Shown: positions 41,607 through 50,497, counted from the stretch's first letter. The stretch: DNA of 64,000 nt from Peterkaempfera bronchialis (GCF_003258605.2 NZ_CP031264.1:6440232-6504231), one strand, 5' to 3'. The notes: generated by a model not told the origin, from the letters alone. Program-made: numbers and translations.

Positions 41607-41866
41607 GTCCGCCGAGCCTAGTGGCCGACCCGCCGGGCGCCGCGCAGACCCGCAGGTCGGCGCCTGCTGCGGCGGACGGCAGGCCGGGCGGCGGACCGGG
41701 CGATGGACCGGGCGGTGGGCCGGTCCGCCGGTGACACAGCCCACAGCTACCCGCCAGTAGCAGAGCCTGCGCGGCCCGGCTACGCTCGCAGGCGGTGGGG
41801 CCGCCCGGCCCGCCGGTGCGTCCGCATCCCGGCACGCACCCGCCGCACCACGGAGGCTGCATCCAT

Positions 41867-42913
41867 ATGCGACTCGGCATCAACCTCGGCTACTGGGGCC
41901 TCGGCAACGACGCGGACAACATCGCCGTCGCCCAGGAGGCCGACCGGCTCGGCTACTCGGTGTGCTGGGCCGCGGAGGCGTACGGCTCCGACGCGGCCAC
42001 CGTGCTCGCCTATGTCGCCGCGAAGACCGAGCGGATCGACGTCGGCTCGGCGATCTTCCAGATCCCGGCCCGCACCCCCACCATGACCGCGATGACCGCG
42101 GCCACCCTGGACACCCTCTCCGGCGGCCGCTTCCGGCTCGGCCTCGGCGTCTCCGGCCCGCAGGTCTCCGAGGGCTGGTACGGCGTGAAGTTCGACAAGC
42201 CGCTGGCCCGCACCCGCGAGTATGTGGAGATCATCCGCAAGGCGATGCTGCGCGAGCGGGTGGTCCACCAGGGCGCCCACTGGACGCTGCCGCTGCCCGG
42301 CGGCCCCGGCAAGCCGCTCAAGCTGACCGTGCACCCGGTCCGTGAGCACATCCCGCTCTACATCGCCGCCATCGGGCCGAAGAACCTGGAGCAGACCGGC
42401 GAGATCGCCGACGGCTGGCTGGGCATCTTCTTCGCCCCCGAGCACGCCGAGGTCTCGCTGGAGCCGCTGCGGGCCGGTCGCGCCAAGGCCGGTCTGACCC
42501 TGGAGGGGTTCGACCTGGCGCCCTCGCTGCCGATCGCCGTCACGGACGACGTGGAGGCCGCCGCCGACGCCTTCCGCCCCTACACGGCGCTCTACGTCGG
42601 CGGCATGGGCAGCAAGGAGCAGAACTTCTACAACCGGCTCGCCCGGCGGATGGGCTACGAGCAGGCCGCCGACCGGATCCAGGAGCGCTACCTGGCCAAG
42701 GACTACGCCGGCGCCGCTGCGGCCGTCCCCTACGAGCTGATCGACTCCACCTCGCTGATCGGCCCCAAGGAGCGCATCGCCGACCGGATGCGGGCCTATG
42801 CGGACGCCGGGGTCACCACCCTCAACCTCACCCCGGGCGGCCTCACCCTGGACGAGCGGGTGGCCACCCTGCGCACCGCCGTGGCCGCCCTGGAGCTGGC
42901 CGGTCTCGCCTGA
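41867..42913 (+). CDS. F420-dependent LLM-class oxidoreductase
   Basis: A 348-residue luciferase-like TIM-barrel protein. It starts MRLGINLGYWGLGNDADNIA and has AEAYGSDAATVLAYVAAKTE near 35-55, GSAIFQIPARTPTMTAMTAA near 62-81, LSGGRFRLGLGVSGPQVSEG near 86-105 and IPLYIAAIGPKNLEQTGEIA near 160-180, the F420-binding pattern of mycobacterial and streptomycete members. Coenzyme F420 is made by these organisms. ATG 41867 is preceded by GGAGGCTGC. A TACGCT hexamer near 41778 could be the -10. The gene is adjacent to aldo/keto reductase and corA genes. Substrate unknown. Confidence 0.88.
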   Translation: MRLGINLGYWGLGNDADNIAVAQEADRLGYSVCWAAEAYGSDAATVLAYVAAKTERIDVGSAIFQIPARTPTMTAMTAATLDTLSGGRFRLGLGVSGPQVSEGWYGVKFDKPLARTREYVEIIRKAMLRERVVHQGAHWTLPLPGGPGKPLKLTVHPVREHIPLYIAAIGPKNLEQTGEIADGWLGIFFAPEHAEVSLEPLRAGRAKAGLTLEGFDLAPSLPIAVTDDVEAAADAFRPYTALYVGGMGSKEQNFYNRLARRMGYEQAADRIQERYLAKDYAGAAAAVPYELIDSTSLIGPKERIADRMRAYADAGVTTLNLTPGGLTLDERVATLRTAVAALELAGLA

Positions 42914-42946
42914 CCCCGGCCGCCGCCGGCGGCGCCCGCGCGGGCG

Positions 42947-43576
42947 CTACCGGCGGCCCTCCGGGACCAGCCGCCCGAGCAGCCGGCCGAAGTCGATCAG
43001 CCGGGCGATCTGGCCCGGCCCGCCGTCGTCCAGCGACTTGGAGAAGCGGAACGCCTCCGGCCGGAAGCGGGCGGTCGCCGAGCCGTCGTCGTCCGCCGGG
43101 ACGGCGGAGAGCTCCTGCACCGTGCCGGTGGCCACCACCAGGTAGACGCCCCGGTTCATCCGGCCGCCGTGCTCGTCCCGGCCGACCAGGGTGCGCATCC
43201 CCACATGGCCGATCGCCCCGAGCGGCAGCACCTGCACCGAGGAGTCCAGCACCGTGCCGCCCGGCGCCTCACGGTCCGTCACCTCCTCGCTGTGCCAGAG
43301 GATCAGCCGCCGCCCGTCGCAGACGGCGGCCTCCTGCCACACCGAGGCGCCGCTGTCGGTGAGGTCCACCACCCGCTCCAGGGTGAAGCCGCGCACCTTG
43401 CGCCGCCCCAGCACCCCGGCCACCGCGTCCAGTGCCACATCCGCGTGCAGGAAGTAGCTGCGGGCGGCGTCCTGGAACCGCGCGTACGGCGCCCAGTCGC
43501 CGCCCGTCTGGCCGGGTGGCGGCCCGCCTTCAGCCTTCGCTCGTGTCCCGCGCCAGGCTCCGCCGCTTCCGAACAT
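42947..43576 (-). CDS. Protein of unknown function
   Basis: A 209-residue soluble protein, MFGSGGAWRG at the start. It has a mixed alpha/beta pattern with SYFLHADVALDAVAGVLG, VRGFTLERVVDLTDSGASVW and RRLILWHSEEVTDREAPG, and near the end FSKSLDDGGPGQIARLIDFG. I do not recognise a family or catalytic motif. The start at 43576 has GAGG about nine bases upstream; GTG 43612 is an alternative. It lies between the F420 oxidoreductase (convergent) and corA (same strand, 112 bp upstream). Confidence 0.65.
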   Translation of the reverse strand: MFGSGGAWRGTRAKAEGGPPPGQTGGDWAPYARFQDAARSYFLHADVALDAVAGVLGRRKVRGFTLERVVDLTDSGASVWQEAAVCDGRRLILWHSEEVTDREAPGGTVLDSSVQVLPLGAIGHVGMRTLVGRDEHGGRMNRGVYLVVATGTVQELSAVPADDDGSATARFRPEAFRFSKSLDDGGPGQIARLIDFGRLLGRLVPEGRR

Positions 43577-43688
43577 GCGCACCGCCTCATCGCCGTCGCC
43601 CGCCGGGACCACCGTCCTGGTCGGCAGCTACCTACCCAGCCGCCAGGCGATCTTCACATCTGCTCCGCAGCATCCCCGCCGCAGCGGC

Positions 43689-44684
43689 TCACAGCCAGCC
43701 GCTGCGTTTGAAGACGCGGTAGAGCAGCACGCAGACGCCGCCCATCAGCAGCAGCGCGGCCGGATAGCCCCAGATCTGCTTGGTCTCCGGCATGTGCTCG
43801 AAGTTCATCCCATAGACGCCGGCGATCATCGTGGGGACGGCGGCCAGCGCCGCCCACGCCGAGATCTTCCGCATGTCGTTGTTCTGCTGGACGCTCACCT
43901 GGGCCAGGTTGGCGCTGAGGATGTCCGTCAGCAGCCGGTCCAGCGCCTCGACCTGCTCATTGGCCCGGGTGAGGTGGTCGCCCACGTCCCGGAAGAACGG
44001 GCGGGTCTCCGCCGAGACAAACGGCACGCCCCCTCCGGTGAGCCGGGCCACCGGGTCCTGGAGCGGCCCGGCCGCCCGGCGGAACTCCACGATCTGCCGC
44101 TTGAAGCCGTAGATCCGCTCCGCCAGGGACCCGCTGCGCCCGGCCCAGAGGGAGGTCTGCGGCGAGAAGACGGCCGACTCCAGCTCCTCCAGGTCCACCT
44201 GGAGCTCCCCGGAGATGTCGATATAGGTGTCCACGACCTCGTCGAAGACCGCGTACAGCACCGCGCTGGACCCGTGCCGCAGCACCTCGGGCTGGTGCTC
44301 CAGCCGCCGCCGCACCTTGGCCAGCGGGCTGCCGGAGCCATGCCGCACGGTCACCACGAAGCAGTCACCGAGGAAGAGCATCAGCTCCCCGGTGTGCACG
44401 GTGTCGTGCTCGTCGTTGTAGTGCACCGTCTTGAGCACCACGAAGAGCGAGTCCTCGTACGCTTCGAGTTTGGGCCGCTGGTGCGCCCTGACGGCGTCCT
44501 CCACCGCCAGCGGATGCAGTCCGAACTCGGCCGTCACCAGCGCGAACTCCTCAGCGGTCGGCTCGTGCAGCCCGACCCAGACAAAGGAGTTCTCCTCCTT
44601 CCGCGCCTCGTCCAGCGCATCGGAGAAGTCCTTGGGGCCCTCGGCCCGGCTGCCATTGCGATAGATGGCGCAGTCCACGATCAC
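43689..44684 (-). CDS. corA: CorA-type magnesium/cobalt transporter
   Basis: A 331-residue CorA-family channel subunit. A large cytoplasmic alpha/beta domain and long stalk helix precede two C-terminal transmembrane helices, with the signature GMN in AGVYGMNFEHMPE at the end of TM1. It assembles as a pentamer in the membrane and conducts Mg2+, Co2+ or Ni2+. The GTG at 44684 gives the start MIVDCAIYRNGSRAEGP; GAGGGG lies upstream. It is divergent from the histidine-phosphatase gene with a 96-bp gap. Confidence 0.9.
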   Translation of the reverse strand: MIVDCAIYRNGSRAEGPKDFSDALDEARKEENSFVWVGLHEPTAEEFALVTAEFGLHPLAVEDAVRAHQRPKLEAYEDSLFVVLKTVHYNDEHDTVHTGELMLFLGDCFVVTVRHGSGSPLAKVRRRLEHQPEVLRHGSSAVLYAVFDEVVDTYIDISGELQVDLEELESAVFSPQTSLWAGRSGSLAERIYGFKRQIVEFRRAAGPLQDPVARLTGGGVPFVSAETRPFFRDVGDHLTRANEQVEALDRLLTDILSANLAQVSVQQNNDMRKISAWAALAAVPTMIAGVYGMNFEHMPETKQIWGYPAALLLMGGVCVLLYRVFKRSGWL

Positions 44685-44767
44685 GTGACGATTCTCGCCC
44701 CTCGCGGCACCGTCAAACGGCGCGGGGGTGACCGGGGCCGCCCAGGCGGGAACAGTCGGACACCGCC

Positions 44768-44773
44768 TAGGCT
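44768..44773 (+). promoter_or_regulatory. -10 hexamer of a likely leaderless gene
   Basis: TAGGCT ends seven bases before ATG 44781; no ribosome-binding site is present. Confidence 0.5.
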
Positions 44774-44780
44774 GAACCGC

Positions 44781-45491
44781 ATGCCCACGCTGCTGCTCGT
44801 CCGCCATGGCCGGTCCACCGCCAACTCCTCCGGCGTCCTGGCCGGCTGGAGCCCCGGAGTCGATCTCGACCAGGAGGGCCGCGAGCAGGCCGCCGCGCTG
44901 GCCGCCCGGCTCGCCGCCGTACCGCTGGCCCGGGTGGTGTGCAGCCCGCTGGACCGGTGCCGGCAGACCGTCCAGCCGCTGCTGGCCACCCGGCCCGAGC
45001 TGGGCCCCGCCGACCTGGACGAGCGGATCGGCGAGTGCCGGTACGGCGACTGGACCGGCCGCCCGCTGAGCGAGCTGGCCAAGGAACCGCTGTGGCGCAC
45101 CGTCCAGGACCACCCCTCGGCCGCCGTCTTCCCCGGCCCGGAGGGCGAGTCGGTGGCCGAGATGAGCCACCGCGCGGTGGAGGCCGTACGCGAGTGGGAC
45201 ACCCGGGTCGCCGAGGAGCACGGGCCCGATGCGGTCTGGCTGGCCTGCGCGCACGGCGACATCATCAAGGCGGTGGTGGCCGACGCCCTGGGCCTGCACC
45301 TCGACCTCTTCCAGCGGATTTCGGCCGAGCCCGCCTCGGTCACCGCGATCCGCTACACCCCGCTGCGGCCCTTCCTGCTGCGGCTCGGGGACACCGGCGA
45401 CCTCTCCTCGCTGGCACCCCCGCCGGCCCCGCCCGGCGACGGCGCCCGGCAGCAGTCGGACGCGGTGGTCGGCGGCTCCACCGGCGCCTGA
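44781..45491 (+). CDS. Histidine phosphatase family protein (MSMEG_4193-like)
   Basis: A 236-residue phosphoglycerate-mutase-fold phosphatase. It begins PTLLLVRHGRSTANSSGVLA with the catalytic RHG (His 9), has a second-shell CSPLDRCRQTVQ near 54-65 and CAHGDIIKAVVADALG near 155-170 with the second catalytic His. The C-terminal 30 residues are Pro/Gly-rich. This subfamily is found next to DUF3090 and the PI-kinase-like gene and mshC in mycothiol-producing actinobacteria, exactly as here, so a link to that conserved module is likely, though the substrate is not known. Confidence 0.88.
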   Translation: MPTLLLVRHGRSTANSSGVLAGWSPGVDLDQEGREQAAALAARLAAVPLARVVCSPLDRCRQTVQPLLATRPELGPADLDERIGECRYGDWTGRPLSELAKEPLWRTVQDHPSAAVFPGPEGESVAEMSHRAVEAVREWDTRVAEEHGPDAVWLACAHGDIIKAVVADALGLHLDLFQRISAEPASVTAIRYTPLRPFLLRLGDTGDLSSLAPPPAPPGDGARQQSDAVVGGSTGA

Positions 45492-45610
45492 ACGGACCGC
45501 CCGCCCGGCGATTCGATCAAGCCGCACCTCCGCTGCGCCCGGCCCCCCGCACCTGGGTAGGGTGAGAGGCGGACCACGACGACAGCAGAGGCGAAGCATC
45601 GGAGCAGCAC

Positions 45611-46189
45611 GTGCCCCGTCAGGTGTTCTTCTACGACCAACCAGAGCGGTTCGTGGCCGGTACGGTCGGCGAGCCCGGTGATCGCACCTTCTTCCTCCAG
45701 GCCAGCGGGGGAGGCCGCACCACCAGCGTGCTCCTGGAGAAGACCCAGGTGGCGGCGCTGGCCGAGCGGGTGGACGAACTGCTGGACGAGGTGCTGCGAC
45801 GCAGCGGCGGCAGCGCCCCGGTGCCGGCCGTGGCCCCCTCCGACCTGATCGACGTGGCGCCGCTGGACCTGCCGTTGGAGGAGGAGTTCCGGGTCGGCAC
45901 CATGGCGCTCGCCTGGGACGGCAGCGAGGAGTGCGTGGTGGTCGAGGCCCAGGCGCTGGTGGAGGTGGACCCCGAGGACGACGAGGCACCGCCGGACGAC
46001 GAGCTGATCGACGACGAGGAGCACGGCCCGCCGCTGCTGCGGGTGCGGATCACCGGGGCGATGGCCCGGGTCTTCGCCAAGCGCGCCCTCGACCTGGTGG
46101 CCGCAGGGCGCCCGCCCTGCCCGTTCTGCAGCCTCCCGCTGGACCCCGAGGGCCACATCTGCCCGCGCGCGAACGGATACCGCCGCTGA
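45611..46189 (+). CDS. DUF3090 family protein
   Basis: A 192-residue soluble protein. It starts MPRQVFFYDQPERFVAGTVG and has DRTFFLQASGGGRTTSVLLE near 24-43, EEFRVGTMALAWDG near 91-104 and a C-terminal zinc-ribbon-like CPFCSLPLDPEGHICPR with C-x2-C and H-x-C. These features match DUF3090, an actinobacterial family of unknown function. GTG 45611 follows GGAGCAGCAC. TAGGGT at 45558-45563 is a possible -10. Its stop overlaps the next gene. Confidence 0.9.
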   Translation: MPRQVFFYDQPERFVAGTVGEPGDRTFFLQASGGGRTTSVLLEKTQVAALAERVDELLDEVLRRSGGSAPVPAVAPSDLIDVAPLDLPLEEEFRVGTMALAWDGSEECVVVEAQALVEVDPEDDEAPPDDELIDDEEHGPPLLRVRITGAMARVFAKRALDLVAAGRPPCPFCSLPLDPEGHICPRANGYRR

Positions 46190-47085
46190 ACACCTCCGAC
46201 CCGCTGCCCACCGCGACCGGCGACGACCCGCCGCCGGCCGGGGCGCCGGCGGCCGCGCCGCCGGAGGCCGACCCGGTCGCCTCCGCCGCCCTGGCCGCCG
46301 ACCCGGAGCGCGCCCTGGCGCTGCTGCGCGGCGGCGCCCTCACGGTGCACGGGCAGCTCGGCGACGCCTCCAACGCCGCGCTGTACTGCACCGCCGCCCT
46401 GGACGGGCTGGAGGCGGTCTGCGTCTACAAGCCGGTGGACGGCGAACGCCCGCTGTGGGACTTCCCCGACGGCACCCTGGCCGGGCGCGAGGTGGCCGCG
46501 TACGAGGTCGCCGCGGCCGCCGGCTGGCCGCTGGTGCCGCCGACGGTGCTGCGCGAGGGCCCGTACGGCGAGGGCATGGTGCAGCTGTGGGTGGAGCCCG
46601 ACCCGCAGGCGCGGCTGCTGGCCCTCCAGGACGCCGAGGAGGCCGAGCCCGGCTGGCTGCCGATCGGCCGCGCCGAGGTCGGCGGCGGCCGTACCGCGCT
46701 GCTGGTGCACGCCGACGATGCACGGCTGCGGCGGCTGGCGGTGCTGGACGCGGTGATCAACAACGCCGACCGCAAGGGCGGCCATCTGCTGCCGGCCGTC
46801 GACGGACGGCTGTACGGCATCGACCACGGGGTCACCTTCGCGGTGCCCGACAAGCTGCGCACCCTGCTCTGGGGGTGGGCGGGGGAGCCGCTGCCGGAGG
46901 AGGCGCCGGAGGTGCTGCGCAAGCTCGGCGCGGACCTGTCCGGTGCGCTGGGCGAGCGGCTGCGGCCGCTGCTGACCGCCGCCGAGATCGCCGCGACCCG
47001 GCAGCGGGTGGCGGGGCTGCTGGCGGCGGGGCGCCACCCGGAGCCCGGCGGGGACTGGCCTGCGGTGCCCTGGCCGCCGATCTGA
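46186..47085 (+). CDS. SCO1664-like protein (PI3/PI4-kinase-like fold)
   Basis: A 299-residue protein of the conserved actinobacterial family beside DUF3090 and mshC. The core is ALTVHGQLGDASNAALYCTA, VCVYKPVDGERPLWDFPDGT, LAGREVAAYEVAAAAGWPLV and the kinase-like VLDAVINNADRKGGHLLPA with a late YGIDHGVTF, analogous to catalytic-loop and metal-binding motifs of PI-kinase-like enzymes. No ATG, GTG or TTG fits the expected N-terminus. CTG 46186 overlaps the DUF3090 stop as CTGA, like the ATGA/GTGA couplings elsewhere, and is my preferred start. Activity is unproven. Confidence 0.75.
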   Translation: MNTSDPLPTATGDDPPPAGAPAAAPPEADPVASAALAADPERALALLRGGALTVHGQLGDASNAALYCTAALDGLEAVCVYKPVDGERPLWDFPDGTLAGREVAAYEVAAAAGWPLVPPTVLREGPYGEGMVQLWVEPDPQARLLALQDAEEAEPGWLPIGRAEVGGGRTALLVHADDARLRRLAVLDAVINNADRKGGHLLPAVDGRLYGIDHGVTFAVPDKLRTLLWGWAGEPLPEEAPEVLRKLGADLSGALGERLRPLLTAAEIAATRQRVAGLLAAGRHPEPGGDWPAVPWPPI

Positions 47086-47182
47086 GCCGCCGCTCCGAGC
47101 CCCCGGTCCGAGCCGCGATCCGGATCCACGGTTTGCGGAGGTCTTTCTGAAACCTCCCAGCCGTGGGAATGATCGCCCGGGT

Positions 47183-47188
47183 TAGAGT
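47183..47188 (+). promoter_or_regulatory. -10 hexamer of mshC, likely leaderless
   Basis: TAGAGT ends seven bases before ATG 47196; no ribosome-binding site is present. Confidence 0.5.
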
Positions 47189-47195
47189 TTTGAGC

Positions 47196-48425
47196 ATGTA
47201 TGCCTGGCCCGCCACAGACGTCCCCGCGCTCCCCGGCCGGGGGAATCCCCTGCGCCTCCACGACACCGCCGCAGGCCGCACCCGGGAGATCATCCCTGCG
47301 GGCCCCACGGCCCGCCTCTACGTGTGCGGCATCACCCCCTACGACGCCACCCACATGGGCCACGCGGCCACCTACACCGCCTTCGACCTGGTCCAGCGGG
47401 TGTGGCGGGACACGGGGCACGATGTGCTCTACGTCCAGAACGTCACCGATGTGGACGACCCGCTGCTGGTCCGCGCCGAGGAGACCGGGGTCGACTGGAC
47501 CGAGCTGGCCGAGCGCGAGACGGCGCTCTTCCGCGAGGACATGACCGCGCTGCGGATGCTGCCGCCCGCCCACTACGTCGGCGCGGTGGAGTCCATCCCG
47601 TGGATCGTTCCGCTGGTACGGCAGTTGCTGGAGACCGGCGCCGCCTATGAACTCGACGGCGACATCTACTTCTCGGTGGAGTCCGACCCGCGCTTCGGCG
47701 AGGTCTCCCGCCTCTCCGAGACGGAGATGGTGCCGCTCTTCGGGGAGCGCGGCGGGGATCCGGACCGCCCGGGCAAGAAGCACCGGCTGGACCCCATGCT
47801 CTGGATGGCGGCCCGCCCCGGTGAGCCCTCCTGGGAGACCGAGCTCGGCCAGGGCCGTCCCGGCTGGCACATCGAGTGCGTCGCCATCGCGCTGGAGTAC
47901 CTGGGCATGTCCTTCGACGTCCAGGGCGGCGGCAGCGACCTCGCCTTCCCGCACCATGAGATGGGCGCCGCGCACGCCCAGGTCGCCACCGGGGAGCACC
48001 CCTACGCCAGGGCGTATGTGCACGCCGGCATGGTGGCGCTGGACGGCGAGAAGATGTCCAAGTCCCGGGGCAACCTGGTCTTCGTCTCCCGGCTGCGCCG
48101 CGACGGGGTCGACCCGGCCGCCATCCGGCTGGCCCTGCTCGCCCACCACTACCGCTCCGACTGGGAGTGGACCGACGCCGTGCTGGCCGAGGCGGTCCAG
48201 CGGCTCGGCCGCTGGCGGGCGGCGGTCTCCCGCCCGGACGGGCCGTCCGCCCATGCGCTGCTGGCGGAGGTCCGCGAGGCGCTGGCCGACGACCTGGACG
48301 CGCCGGGTGCGCTGGCCGCAGTGGACCGCTGGGCCGAGCGGCAGCAGGCCGAGGGCGGAGACGACGCCGGCGCCCCGGGGCTGGTCTCGCGGGCCGTCGA
48401 CGCGCTGCTCGGCGTGGCCCTCTGA
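47196..48425 (+). CDS. mshC: Mycothiol biosynthesis cysteine ligase MshC
   Basis: A 409-residue cysteinyl-tRNA-synthetase paralogue that joins cysteine to GlcN-inositol with ATP, the third-to-last product of mycothiol synthesis. It begins [14 protein letters not shown] and has the class I signature [18 protein letters not shown] (HxGH form), [13 protein letters not shown], a Zn site with [29 protein letters not shown] and the KMSKS loop [10 protein letters not shown]. It lacks the tRNA-binding C-terminal domain of CysS, as expected. ATG 47196 agrees with the family start; the longer frame from 47163 is not needed. It ends the conserved phosphatase-DUF3090-SCO1664-like group. Confidence 0.96.
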   Translation: MYAWPATDVPALPGRGNPLRLHDTAAGRTREIIPAGPTARLYVCGITPYDATHMGHAATYTAFDLVQRVWRDTGHDVLYVQNVTDVDDPLLVRAEETGVDWTELAERETALFREDMTALRMLPPAHYVGAVESIPWIVPLVRQLLETGAAYELDGDIYFSVESDPRFGEVSRLSETEMVPLFGERGGDPDRPGKKHRLDPMLWMAARPGEPSWETELGQGRPGWHIECVAIALEYLGMSFDVQGGGSDLAFPHHEMGAAHAQVATGEHPYARAYVHAGMVALDGEKMSKSRGNLVFVSRLRRDGVDPAAIRLALLAHHYRSDWEWTDAVLAEAVQRLGRWRAAVSRPDGPSAHALLAEVREALADDLDAPGALAAVDRWAERQQAEGGDDAGAPGLVSRAVDALLGVAL

Positions 48426-48472
48426 ACCACTGGTGGCCGGTCGGTGGTGATCACGTGAACGCCATCGCGGCT

Positions 48473-48515
48473 ACTGGTCTAGACCTTGACAGGACCATGC
48501 TTGGTCTAGTCCACT
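48473..48515 (+). promoter_or_regulatory. Promoter-like element flanked by two DasR-type (dre) sites
   Basis: ACTGGTCTAGACC at 48473-48485 is the first 13 bases of the DasR site ACTGGTCTAGACCACT; CTTGGTCTAGTCCACT at 48500-48515 matches it at 14 of 16 positions allowing the known Y and S variants. TTGACA at 48486-48491 lies between them as a -35, with a weak -10 near 48507. DasR, a GntR regulator of chitin/GlcNAc genes, binds such sites at chitinase promoters. No gene follows: 7 bases later a terminator hairpin begins. It may be a relic of a lost chitinase gene or the promoter of a short RNA. Confidence 0.6.
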
Positions 48516-48521
48516 GGTGGT

Positions 48522-48560
48522 GATCGATGACCGGCGGCTGCCCGACGCCGGTCATCGATC
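48522..48560 (+). terminator. Terminator hairpin downstream of mshC
   Basis: A perfect 15-bp stem, gatcgatgaccggcg (48522-48536) with cgccggtcatcgatc (48546-48560), and a 9-base loop. Confidence 0.85.
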
Positions 48561-48581
48561 CCCAAGCCCCAGCCCGTACAC

Positions 48582-48627
48582 GAAGCGGCGGTGGCAGGAG
48601 CCTCCAGGCCCCGGCCACCGCCGCTTC
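48582..48627 (-). terminator. Terminator hairpin downstream of the PAC2 gene
   Basis: A perfect 14-bp stem, gaagcggcggtggc (48582-48595) with gccaccgccgcttc (48614-48627), and an 18-base loop, 48 bases past the stop of the minus-strand PAC2 gene. Confidence 0.8.
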
Positions 48628-48674
48628 ACGTCGCTACCGCTTGTCGTATCCACCGCCCCCGGCGAGGGGAGCGG

Positions 48675-49820
48675 CTACCGTCCCTCGCCCCGGTCGCCCC
48701 GGTCGGCGGGGCCGGGCCGCCGAGGACCGGAGGCGCCTCCGCCGTCCTCCTCCGAGGACCCGTCGGCGTTCTCCGCCCCCTCCGCGTTCTCGCCGCCCTC
48801 CACGCCCTGCTGCCCGGCGTCCCCGCCGGTCGCTCGCTCGGGGCGCTCCGGACGCTCGGAGCCGGGCCGCTCGCCCGGGGGCCGGTCCAGCGACGGCCGC
48901 TCGGACGCCTTGGGCTCCTCCCGCCGGAAGGAGGCCGCCCGCCCCGGGTCATGGCCCTCGCCGGGCTCCGCCGGCCCCACATTGTCCCGCCGCCGCAGAT
49001 ACCGCTCGAACTCGCGGGCGATGGCGTCGCCGGACGCCTCCGGCAGCTCCGCCGTGTCCCGCGCCTCCTCCAGCTGCTGCACATACTCGGCGACCTCGCT
49101 GTCCTCGGCGGCCAGCTGGTCCACCCCGATCTGCCAGGCGCGGGAGTCGTCCGGCAGCTCACCCAGCGGAATCCGCAGGTCCAGCAGGTCCTCGACCTTG
49201 TTCAGCAGCGCCAGGGTGGCCTTGGGGTTGGGCGGCTGCGCCACATAGTGCGGCACCGCCGCCCAGAAGGTCACCGCCGGTACCCCGGCATGCGCACATG
49301 CCTCCTGGAGCACGCCCACGATGCCCGTGGGGCCCTCGTAGCGGCTCTCCTCCAGGTCCAGCGACCGGGCCAGGTCGGGGTCGGAGGTCACGCCGCTCAC
49401 CGGCACCGGGCGGGTGTGCGGGGTGTCCCCCAGCAGCGCCCCGAGGATCACCACCATCTCCACGCCCAGCTCATGGGCGAAGCCCAGCAGTTCATTGCAG
49501 AACGACCGCCAGCGCATGCTCGGCTCGATGCCGCGCACCAGCACCAGGTCCCTGGTCTTGGGCTCGGTGACCCGGACCACCGACAGCCGGGTGGTCGGCC
49601 AGGTGATGCGGCGCACCGCACCGTCCATCCACACCGTGGGCCGGTTGACCTGGAAGTCGTAGTAGTCCTCGGCGTCCAGGGCGGCGAACACCTTCCCGCC
49701 CCACGCCTGGTCCAGATGCCCCACCGCCGCGGAAGCGGCGTCCCCGGCATCGTTCCAGCCCTCGAACGCGGCCACCATGACCGGGTCGATGAGCTCGGGC
49801 ACGTCCTCGAGCTCGATCAC
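48675..49820 (-). CDS. PAC2 family protein
   Basis: A 381-residue protein of the PAC2 family (proteasome-assembly-chaperone-2-like fold). The core is residues 1 to about 280: ELIDPVMVAAFEGWNDAGDA, FAALDAEDYYDFQVNRPTVW, GIEPSMRWRSFCNELLGFAH, VILGALLGDTPHTRPVPVSG and AAVPHYVAQPPNPKATLALL are typical of actinobacterial members. The last 100 residues are an acidic/Arg-rich disordered tail (ERPSLDRPPGERPGSERPER). GTG 49820 has the strong site GGAGGGAGG upstream. Actinobacteria have proteasomes and the arc gene lies in this window, but a role of PAC2 in assembly is not established. Confidence 0.88.
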   Translation of the reverse strand: MIELEDVPELIDPVMVAAFEGWNDAGDAASAAVGHLDQAWGGKVFAALDAEDYYDFQVNRPTVWMDGAVRRITWPTTRLSVVRVTEPKTRDLVLVRGIEPSMRWRSFCNELLGFAHELGVEMVVILGALLGDTPHTRPVPVSGVTSDPDLARSLDLEESRYEGPTGIVGVLQEACAHAGVPAVTFWAAVPHYVAQPPNPKATLALLNKVEDLLDLRIPLGELPDDSRAWQIGVDQLAAEDSEVAEYVQQLEEARDTAELPEASGDAIAREFERYLRRRDNVGPAEPGEGHDPGRAASFRREEPKASERPSLDRPPGERPGSERPERPERATGGDAGQQGVEGGENAEGAENADGSSEEDGGGASGPRRPGPADRGDRGEGR

Positions 49821-49956
49821 CCAGCGCCTCCCTCCGGCCGTTCCCGCCGACCGCCGGACCCGGTCCTCCGAGAGGCCCGGTCGCGGTCGGCCCGGATCGG
49901 CTGCCGACTGTGGACATCCATGGAACAGCGCGTTCCACGGACCGTACTTGCCCAGC

Positions 49957-50397
49957 CTACGGGCAAAGATGCAGGCGCTTCCCGCACCTTGCCGCACCCG
50001 GGCAGCACGGGCGGCGCGGGCGGCGCAGGCACCGAGGGGCGCCTGCTGCCGCGTCGACGTCCACGTACAGGGCCAGCCCGAACCGTTCCCGGCCCAGCCA
50101 CCCCTCGCGCACCGCAGCCGCCACTGCCGCCAGCGCCGGCGCCGCCACCCGGTCGACCCACCGCGCGACCTGCCGGAGGCAGCTCAGCGGCCACCACGGG
50201 GGATGGCCCGCCGCCACCGCGCCCAGCGCCGAGTGCACCGCCAGTGCACCGCCGCCACCGCTGCCAGCCCCGGCCGGGGGCCGTCGCGACCGCTGGTACA
50301 CCCGTTCGCAGCAGCCCCGCCGACTCGGCTCGCCTCCCGTCCCGCCCCCGGCGGTGCGCCCGGTAGGCCGCTGGAAACCGCCCAGGATACGGAACAC
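49957..50397 (-). CDS. Possible small protein of unknown function
   Basis: A 146-codon frame with good GC3 in the gap between the PAC2 and metH genes. The stretch ALAVHSALGAVAAGHPPWWP, then SCLRQVARWVDRVAAPALAA and GWLGRERFGLALYVDV reads like structured protein; the ends are Arg/Cys-rich. The GTG at 50397 lacks a good ribosome-binding site. It would be divergent from metH, whose -10 candidate lies within 30 bases of this start. No family recognised; it may be a chance frame. Confidence 0.4.
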   Translation of the reverse strand: MFRILGGFQRPTGRTAGGGTGGEPSRRGCCERVYQRSRRPPAGAGSGGGGALAVHSALGAVAAGHPPWWPLSCLRQVARWVDRVAAPALAAVAAAVREGWLGRERFGLALYVDVDAAAGAPRCLRRPRRPCCPGAARCGKRLHLCP

Positions 50398-50497
50398 CCT
50401 CGGTCGCTCGGCCCCCGGCCGGATACGCTGGCCGGGTGCGGCCCCGAGCCGACGGGGCCCGCATAGCCGACAGCCGTCGCACTCAGGGAGCATCACC

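Noticed and set aside
50398-50497. SAH or cobalamin riboswitch before metH
   Set aside because: The roughly 100-bp leader lacks the conserved SAH-riboswitch core and is too short for a cobalamin riboswitch.
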